Source: Streptomyces albireticuli (GTDB lineage: Bacteria > Actinomycetota > Actinomycetes > Streptomycetales > Streptomycetaceae). From it: a stretch of 64,000 nucleotides of DNA. Below the pieces are notes generated by a model. The model was not told where the DNA came from. It ran no database searches and saw only the letters and a list, made by a program, of their open reading frames with translations. Below, piece after piece: positions 52,156 to 64,000 of this stretch. The stretch spans positions 62,001-126,000 of the forward strand of contig NZ_JAJQQS010000011.1 in assembly GCF_021228125.1 (NCBI RefSeq), read 5' to 3'. The translations under genes and the position numbers were made by a program. Position 1 is the first letter of the stretch, and each line of letters begins with the position of its first letter.

Positions 52156-54276
52156 TTGAACATCTCACAGCGCATGGTGATATCCCGCCGGGCCGCGCTC
52201 GCGGGCCTCGCCGCCGGCTCGGCGGCCCTGGCCGCGGGCTGCTCGGGCGGGGGCGGCTCCGGCAGGCCCAAGCCCTCCCCCAGCGTCCCCATAAGGGCCG
52301 TGGACCCCCGTGCGACGCAGTCGTTCAACAACGCCAAGGCTTCCCTGCTGCTCCAGGTGATGGCCCACCCGGACGACGACCTGTACTTCATGAACCCCGA
52401 CGCCGAGCACATCGTGCGCGCCGGGGTGCCCGTCGTGTCCGTCTACGTCACGGCCGGTGAGGCCGTGGGCCAGAACTGGATCGAGGGCATGCCCAAGGGC
52501 AAGCCTGACAAGGCCGCCTACTCCTCCGCGCGCCACCAGGGCCTGCGGCAGGCCTACGCCGAGATGCTGGGCCTGGACCGGTTCGCGTCCTGGAAGAAGT
52601 CCGTCCTGGACCTGGGCGGCGGGGTCAAGGCGGAGACGAACGAGCTGGTCGCGGGCGCCCGCAAGGCCCAGCTGGTGTTCCTCAACATCGCCATGCTCTC
52701 GGCCGGCGACATGCGCCTGCCCCTGCTCTGGGAGCGCCCCGAGGGCGCCATGCAGTCCCTGGTCGCCACCGGCTCGCCGTGCACCACCAGCAGCACGTAC
52801 CACCACGACACCCTGGTGGACACGCTGGCCGCGCTCATGGACCGCTTCAAGCCCACCGTGATCCACACGATGGACCCGGACCCCGACTACCAGGTCCACG
52901 ACGCCACCCACCCCAAGGACAACGACTACGGGGCCTGCTCCGACCACCGCGACCACACCCCGACCGCGCTCTTCACCTGGAAGGCGCTCTCGCAGTGGGT
53001 GGCCGACAGCACGAAGCGCGACGGCCACCCACCGCGCTTTGTGACCACGTCCTTCCGTGGCTATTACAACCAGCGCTGGCCGCACAATCTGCCGCCCGAG
53101 GTCGTGGAGCAGAAGCACCGCCTGGTCGAGGCGTACGGCGGCGACCCGTCCTGGGACTGCGACAACCCCGCGGGCTGCGGCGACTACGGCCAGGGCGGCG
53201 ACCGCCCGCTGAAGAACCGCAAGGGCTGGATCCGCTCCACCCACTACCGCTACCAGGGCCCGACCGCGGCGCCCGGCACCGACAAGGCCGGCGGCCTGGA
53301 GGCCTACGGCGTGCTCGGCACCCAGGCCGTCCGCTGGGCGGAGACCTCCCCCGGCAGCGGCCGCTGGGGCGAGCCGCAGAACCTCGGCGGCGGCCCCCTG
53401 GCCCCCGCGCTGGCCTCCGTCCGGGACTCCGCGGGGCGCCGACTGCTGTTCGCCCTGCGGTTCTCCGCGCTGGAGGGCCGGGGCCGCCCCGACACCCGCG
53501 AGATCGTGGTGCTGGAGCAGCGCTCCCCCGACGGCCCCTTCAAGGCGTGGCAGGGCCTCGGCAACCCCGAGCACCGGCCCGACCGCGGCCGCCGGGTGGG
53601 TGTGCCGGCCGCCGTCGCGGGCCCCGACGGTCGCGTCCACCTCTTCGTGCGCAACGCCGGCAAGGGCGTCTCCAGCCGGGTCCGGGAGGCCGACGGCAGC
53701 TGGGGGAAGTGGCAGAGCCTGCACGGCCAGGAGATCCAGGACGGCCTCACGGCGGTGCTGGATGCCGAGCAGCGCGTCCACGTCTTCGGCACGGGCCGCG
53801 ACACGGTCCACCACTGGGCCCAGGACGCCCCGGGGCGGCCGGTCCGGCACCAGCCGCTCAAGGGCCTCCCCCAGCCCGGCGGGCTGCCCGGGGCCGCCCT
53901 CGGGGGCGACGGGGAGCTGGCGGTGGTCTACCGCGGCCCGGCGGCCGAGCAGCCCACCGTGCACCGCGTCACGCCGGGCTCGGAGTCGGTCACGAGCACC
54001 GACCTCCATGACTTCGCCGGCTACGGACCGCTGGCCGCGCACCCGCTGCCGGTGCGCGGGGCCGGGGACGCCGTGCTGGTGCTGGGGCGGGCGGTGAACG
54101 GCGAGATACAGCTCACGGACGCCTCCGGCGACTCCGAGACCGTCCGCGCGGACGCGAAGCTCGTGCCCGTGGGCACCGCCGCGATGACCGTGGACGGCGG
54201 GCACCGGCTCTGCGTCGTGGGCATGAGCCCGGACGCGAGCCCGTGGCTGTGGCGCCCGGAGACCCCGCACGGCTGA
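52156..54276 (+). CDS. Tat-type lipoprotein: PIG-L deacetylase with C-terminal propeller-like region
   Basis: The N terminus has twin arginines (SRRAALAG, Arg11-Arg12), a hydrophobic stretch and a lipobox LAAGC with Cys29, so Tat export and lipid anchoring are likely. The PIG-L/LmbE deacetylase domain (about 62-320) shows AHPDDD (His71, Asp73, Asp74) and the downstream CSDHRDHTPTA metal motif. Residues ~370-700 contain repeated strands with WG/W-G motifs (RWGEPQNLGGG, WGKWQSLHG) and resemble a beta-propeller. TTG at 52156 follows GGAG nine bases upstream; ATG at 52174 is an alternative without a site. The substrate is probably an N-acetylated sugar outside the cell (inference). It lies between tuf and rpsJ on the opposite strand. 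Confidence 0.88.
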   Translation: MNISQRMVISRRAALAGLAAGSAALAAGCSGGGGSGRPKPSPSVPIRAVDPRATQSFNNAKASLLLQVMAHPDDDLYFMNPDAEHIVRAGVPVVSVYVTAGEAVGQNWIEGMPKGKPDKAAYSSARHQGLRQAYAEMLGLDRFASWKKSVLDLGGGVKAETNELVAGARKAQLVFLNIAMLSAGDMRLPLLWERPEGAMQSLVATGSPCTTSSTYHHDTLVDTLAALMDRFKPTVIHTMDPDPDYQVHDATHPKDNDYGACSDHRDHTPTALFTWKALSQWVADSTKRDGHPPRFVTTSFRGYYNQRWPHNLPPEVVEQKHRLVEAYGGDPSWDCDNPAGCGDYGQGGDRPLKNRKGWIRSTHYRYQGPTAAPGTDKAGGLEAYGVLGTQAVRWAETSPGSGRWGEPQNLGGGPLAPALASVRDSAGRRLLFALRFSALEGRGRPDTREIVVLEQRSPDGPFKAWQGLGNPEHRPDRGRRVGVPAAVAGPDGRVHLFVRNAGKGVSSRVREADGSWGKWQSLHGQEIQDGLTAVLDAEQRVHVFGTGRDTVHHWAQDAPGRPVRHQPLKGLPQPGGLPGAALGGDGELAVVYRGPAAEQPTVHRVTPGSESVTSTDLHDFAGYGPLAAHPLPVRGAGDAVLVLGRAVNGEIQLTDASGDSETVRADAKLVPVGTAAMTVDGGHRLCVVGMSPDASPWLWRPETPHG

Positions 54277-54339
54277 GCCGGCCGCGCCGGGCCGCCCGTA
54301 GGCCCCCGGGAGGACGCGAGGACGCGAGGACGAAAAGCG

Positions 54340-54375
54340 AAAGGGCCCGCACATCCGAGGATGTGCGGGCCCTTT
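54340..54375. terminator. Bidirectional terminator between the PIG-L gene and tuf
   Basis: AAAGGGCCCGCACATCC and GGATGTGCGGGCCCTTT are perfect 17-base arms around GA, with A and T runs at the ends, between convergent genes. Directly before it GAGGACGC repeats occur at 54311-54331. Confidence 0.95.
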
Positions 54376-54396
54376 CAGACCTTCAAGTAAGAGGAC

Positions 54397-55590
<1,194 letters not shown>

Positions 55591-55762
55591 TGGGTCCTCC
55601 TACGGAGTGGTTCTGTACGCCTTACTTCATCGGCGCCAGGTGATCTTCTGGGGTGCCGTCCGCCGGGACACCCGACACAAACCTTACGGTTTGCGGCGGT
55701 ATGCCCCGACAGTCGGTGTCAAGCCTAAAGCGTGAGCTTCGTCTGTGGAGACGGGAGCTGGA
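55591..55762 (-). promoter_or_regulatory. Structured tuf leader
   Basis: The inner hairpin CAAACC-TTAC-GGTTTG (55678-55693) is enclosed by an outer stem formed by GACACCCGAC at about 55669 and GTCGGTGTC at about 55712. In many actinobacteria tuf has its own promoter in addition to read-through from fusA; the structure would suit a regulatory leader or attenuator. Confidence 0.55.
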
Positions 55763-57886
<2,124 letters not shown>

Positions 57887-57925
57887 ATGGCTCAGTCTTC
57901 TCTCGGATCTCGATGGGGGTAGCGA

Positions 57926-58396
57926 CTACCAGCGGTAGTGCGCGAAGGCCTTGTTGGACTCGGCCATCTTGTGGGTGTCCTCGCGCTTCTTGACCGCAGC
58001 GCCCAGACCGTTGGAAGCGTCCAGGAGCTCGTTCATGAGGCGCTCGGTCATGGTCTTCTCGCGACGGGCGCGGGAGTAACCCACGACCCAGCGGAGCGCC
58101 AGGGTGGAGGCGCGGCCCGGACGGACCTCGACCGGCACCTGGTAGGTGGCGCCACCGACGCGGCGGGACTTGACCTCGAGAGCCGGCTTGACGTTCTCGA
58201 GGGCGCGCTTGAGGGTGATGACCGGGTCGTTACCGGTCTTCTCGCGCAGACCCTCCATGGCGCCGTACACGATGCGCTCGGCGGTGGAGCGCTTGCCGTG
58301 CAGGAGGATCTTGTTGATGAGCGACGTCACCAGGGGGGAGCCGTAAACCGGGTCGATGATGACCGGGCGCTTCGGGGCGGGGCCCTTACGAGGCAT
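57926..58396 (-). CDS. rpsG: 30S ribosomal protein S7
   Basis: Nucleates the head of the small subunit. MPRKGPAPKRPVIIDPVYGS, GKRSTAERIVYGAMEGLREK and VGYSRARREKTMTERLMNEL are conserved. 156 residues. Two bases separate it from rpsL. Confidence 0.99.
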   Translation of the reverse strand: MPRKGPAPKRPVIIDPVYGSPLVTSLINKILLHGKRSTAERIVYGAMEGLREKTGNDPVITLKRALENVKPALEVKSRRVGGATYQVPVEVRPGRASTLALRWVVGYSRARREKTMTERLMNELLDASNGLGAAVKKREDTHKMAESNKAFAHYRW

Positions 58397-58398
58397 TC

Positions 58399-58770
58399 TT
58401 ACTTCTCCTTCTTGGCGCCGTAGCGGCTGCGAGCCTGCTTACGGTTCTTGACGCCCTGCGTGTCGAGGGAGCCGCGGATGATCTTGTAGCGAACACCCGG
58501 CAGGTCCTTCACACGGCCACCGCGCACGAGCACGATCGAGTGCTCCTGCAGGTTGTGACCCTCACCCGGAATGTAAGCGGTGACCTCGATGCCGGAGGTC
58601 AGACGCACACGCGCGACCTTACGGAGCGCCGAGTTCGGCTTCTTCGGGGTGGTCGTGAAAACACGCGTGCAGACGCCACGACGCTGGGGCGAACCCTCGA
58701 GCGCGGGCGTCTTGTTCTTCTCGACCTTGTCCTGCCGGCCCTTTCGGACCAGCTGCTGGATCGTAGGCAC
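58399..58770 (-). CDS. rpsL: 30S ribosomal protein S12
   Basis: Decoding-centre protein. CTRVFTTTPKKPNSALRKVA and GGRVKDLPGVRYKIIRG are present; both lysines (in PKKPNS and VKDLP) that are changed in classic streptomycin-resistant mutants are wild type, so this allele looks sensitive. GTG at 58770 follows GGAG with a 6-base spacer. 123 residues. Starts the rpsL-rpsG-fusA-tuf unit. Confidence 0.99.
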   Translation of the reverse strand: MPTIQQLVRKGRQDKVEKNKTPALEGSPQRRGVCTRVFTTTPKKPNSALRKVARVRLTSGIEVTAYIPGEGHNLQEHSIVLVRGGRVKDLPGVRYKIIRGSLDTQGVKNRKQARSRYGAKKEK

Positions 58771-58824
58771 CGTTTCTCCGGTTTCTGTGTGCCGATCACG
58801 ATAAAACTAACCTGGGAGCAAACA

Positions 58825-58849
58825 CCGACCCACGCGGTCGGGTGTGTCG
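58825..58849 (-). promoter_or_regulatory. Shared r-protein leader element (rpsL copy)
   Basis: Matches the rpsJ copy at 24 of 25 positions; the single difference is outside the CCGACC-GCGTG-GGTCGG hairpin. Located 55-79 bases before the rpsL start. Confidence 0.65.
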
Positions 58850-59171
58850 AAGACTGCAGACCCCCGCCGGAGGCGGATGGGCGCAGATTTCGGTGTCTCC
58901 GAGCCGGTCGGAACCGGTCGGTACCGGGCCTCCCGCGCGGTTTGAAGGCACGCACGAGAGCCCAGGGACACCCCAGGCACAAGGTCAGAGCGTACCTACC
59001 GCATGGGCTGCGGTCAAAACAAATGCACACGCGGTGGACGACCCGATGTGCGCCGTATGTCGCAATTAGGGGTAGCCCGTTCCGCCGAACGGGTGGCTAC
59101 CGACGGGTTTGGGGAGATCACTCCCGGGTTGTGCGATGAGTCACGGCGGGGGTGGGGTGGTGCGCGGGGGC
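58850..59171. other. rpsL upstream region
   Basis: About 320 bases with no gene; must hold the rpsL promoter. No promoter hexamers assigned with confidence. Confidence 0.5.
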
Positions 59172-59376
59172 GCCGCTGCGCGGGGCTTTGTCCCCTACCC
59201 GCCCCTTCCCGAACCGGGGCTCCGCCCCGGGCCCCAGTCCTCAAGCGCCGGACGGGCTGAAAATCAGCCCGTCCGGCGATTGAGGACACCGCGCGTCAGC
59301 GCGGAAAGGGGGCCCGGGGGCTTGCCCCCGGTTCGGGAAGGGGCGGGGCTGGGGAAAGGCCCCGCGCAGCGGCCGG
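59172..59376. repeat. Dispersed intergenic repeat, two inverted copies forming a ~205-bp palindrome (copy C)
   Basis: The right arm (59262-59376) is a full copy in plus orientation, beginning TCAGCCCGTCCGGCGATTGA and ending GCCCCGCGCAGCGGC. The left arm (59172-59261) is the reverse complement, ending CGCCGGACGGGCTGA, but lacks the internal hairpin segment CGCGCGTCAGCGCG and its flanks (about 20 bases). The junction contains AAA between the arms. Lies between rpoC and rpsL. Confidence 0.9.
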
Positions 59377-59402
59377 CACCTACCCGCACCCGCCGACAAC
59401 GC

Positions 59403-59440
59403 CGCAGGGCGGCCACCCCCGAAGGAGTGACCGCCCTGCG
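59403..59440 (-). terminator. rpoC terminator
   Basis: CGCAGGGCGG (59403-59412) and CCGCCCTGCG (59431-59440) form a perfect stem 19 bases beyond the rpoC stop; bases inside can extend the pairing. Confidence 0.85.
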
Positions 59441-59458
59441 TGACGTACCGCTCGCGTC

Positions 59459-63358
<3,900 letters not shown>

Positions 63359-63416
63359 TGTTCGTCAATCCCTCTTTCAGGGTCGTGTCTTCATCATGGT
63401 CTGGGGGTCCGGGGAC

Positions 63417-63445
63417 GGCGGGGGCTCCGCTAGGGAGCCCCCGCC
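63417..63445 (-). other. Hairpin in the rpoB-rpoC gap
   Basis: GGCGGGGGCTCC (63417-63428) pairs with GGGAGCCCCCGCC (63433-63445) around GCTA. It lies directly beyond the rpoB stop codon; with rpoC having to be made in equal amounts it is more likely a processing or stability element than a full terminator. Confidence 0.75.
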
Positions 63446-63452
63446 AGACCCG

Positions 63453-64000
63453 TCAGACCTCTTCGACGCTGCTCGGCTCGCGCCGGGACAGGTCGATACC
63501 GAGCTCCTCCGCTGCGCGGAAGACGTCCTCGTCCGTGTCGCGCATCTCGATGGACATGCCGTCCGAGGACAGCACCTCCACGTTGAGGCAGAGCGACTGC
63601 ATTTCCTTGATGAGCACCTTGAAGGACTCGGGAATGCCCGGCTCGGGGATGTTCTCGCCCTTGACGATCGCCTCGTAGACCTTCACTCGGCCGGTGACGT
63701 CGTCGGACTTGATGGTCAGCAGCTCCTGGAGGGCGTACGCGGCGCCGTATGCCTCCAGCGCCCACACCTCCATCTCACCGAAGCGCTGGCCACCGAACTG
63801 AGCCTTACCACCCAGCGGCTGCTGCGTGATCATGGAGTACGGACCGGTCGAGCGGGCGTGCAGCTTGTCGTCGACCAGGTGGTGCAGCTTGAGGATGTAC
63901 ATGTACCCGACCGAGATCGGGTCCGGGAACGGCTCGCCGGAGCGGCCGTCGAACATCCGGGCCTTACCGGACGGGAGCACCATGCGCTCGCCGTCACGGT
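63453..64000 (-). CDS. rpoB: DNA-directed RNA polymerase subunit beta (C-terminal part, cut by window edge)
   Basis: Only the last ~182 codons lie in the window; the gene continues beyond the right edge. FDGRSGEPFPDPISVGYMYI, KLHHLVDDKLHARSTGPYS, QQPLGGKAQFGGQRFGEMEV and WALEAYGAAYALQELLT are highly conserved beta-subunit sequences. The rifampicin-binding region is not in this window. Confidence 0.99.
   Translation of the reverse strand, partial: RDGERMVLPSGKARMFDGRSGEPFPDPISVGYMYILKLHHLVDDKLHARSTGPYSMITQQPLGGKAQFGGQRFGEMEVWALEAYGAAYALQELLTIKSDDVTGRVKVYEAIVKGENIPEPGIPESFKVLIKEMQSLCLNVEVLSSDGMSIEMRDTDEDVFRAAEELGIDLSRREPSSVEEV

Noticed and set aside
58399..58770. Streptomycin-resistance allele of rpsL
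   Set aside because: Both key lysines (PKKPNS and VKDLP) are wild type.

Overview
The window is a very high-GC stretch of an actinobacterial chromosome, almost certainly Streptomyces or a close relative. Support comes from the strong GC bias at third codon positions, frequent GTG starts, the str-S10-spc-alpha order of ribosomal genes, and an XRE/DUF6879/HATPase regulator cassette. Intergenic repeats of a kind common in Streptomyces are also present. No rRNA, tRNA, CRISPR array, prophage or insertion sequence was seen.

Right half (34.1-64.0 kb). Nearly everything is on the minus strand and is read from right to left. The order is rpoB (3' end only), rpoC, a large palindromic intergenic repeat, rpsL-rpsG-fusA-tuf, one plus-strand gene for a Tat-type PIG-L lipoprotein, and the S10 operon (rpsJ-rplC-rplD-rplW-rplB-rpsS-rplV-rpsC-rplP-rpmC-rpsQ). 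The spc operon follows (rplN-rplX-rplE-rpsN-rpsH-rplF-rplR-rpsE-rpmD-rplO), then secY-adk, map, infA-rpmJ-rpsM-rpsK, rpoA, rplQ and truA. These genes make the ribosome, RNA polymerase, elongation factors and the Sec channel. Many neighbours overlap by TGATG or TAATG, which indicates translational coupling. A 25-base element with a hairpin lies in the leaders of both rpsJ and rpsL.

Middle (18.9-34.1 kb). Core genes for cell-wall precursors and cofactors (acpS, glmS, coaA, glmM) and the rplM-rpsI operon lie here with an ABC-F ATPase, two secreted or anchored proteins of unknown function, and a tandem pair of paralogous family-4-type glycosyltransferases that share an uncharacterised C-terminal region.

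Left part (0-18.9 kb). The t6A tRNA-modification genes tsaB-rimI-tsaD and tsaE, and alr with an alpha/beta hydrolase and nnr, are core. Between nnr and acpS sits an accessory block (about 9.5-18.9 kb). It holds a trypsin-like protease-NACHT-repeat protein (a STAND NTPase, plausibly immune-like), a MerR regulator, an anti-sigma-like HATPase with a tiny partner, and two paralogous XRE regulators flanking a small-protein/DUF6879 pair. The two XRE promoters share the same skeleton but carry different palindromes at the same position, suggesting autoregulation with diverged specificity. This block is the best candidate for something undescribed. An iron-box-like palindrome upstream of a 71-residue protein and a catalytically degenerate L,D-transpeptidase-like protein are further points of interest.
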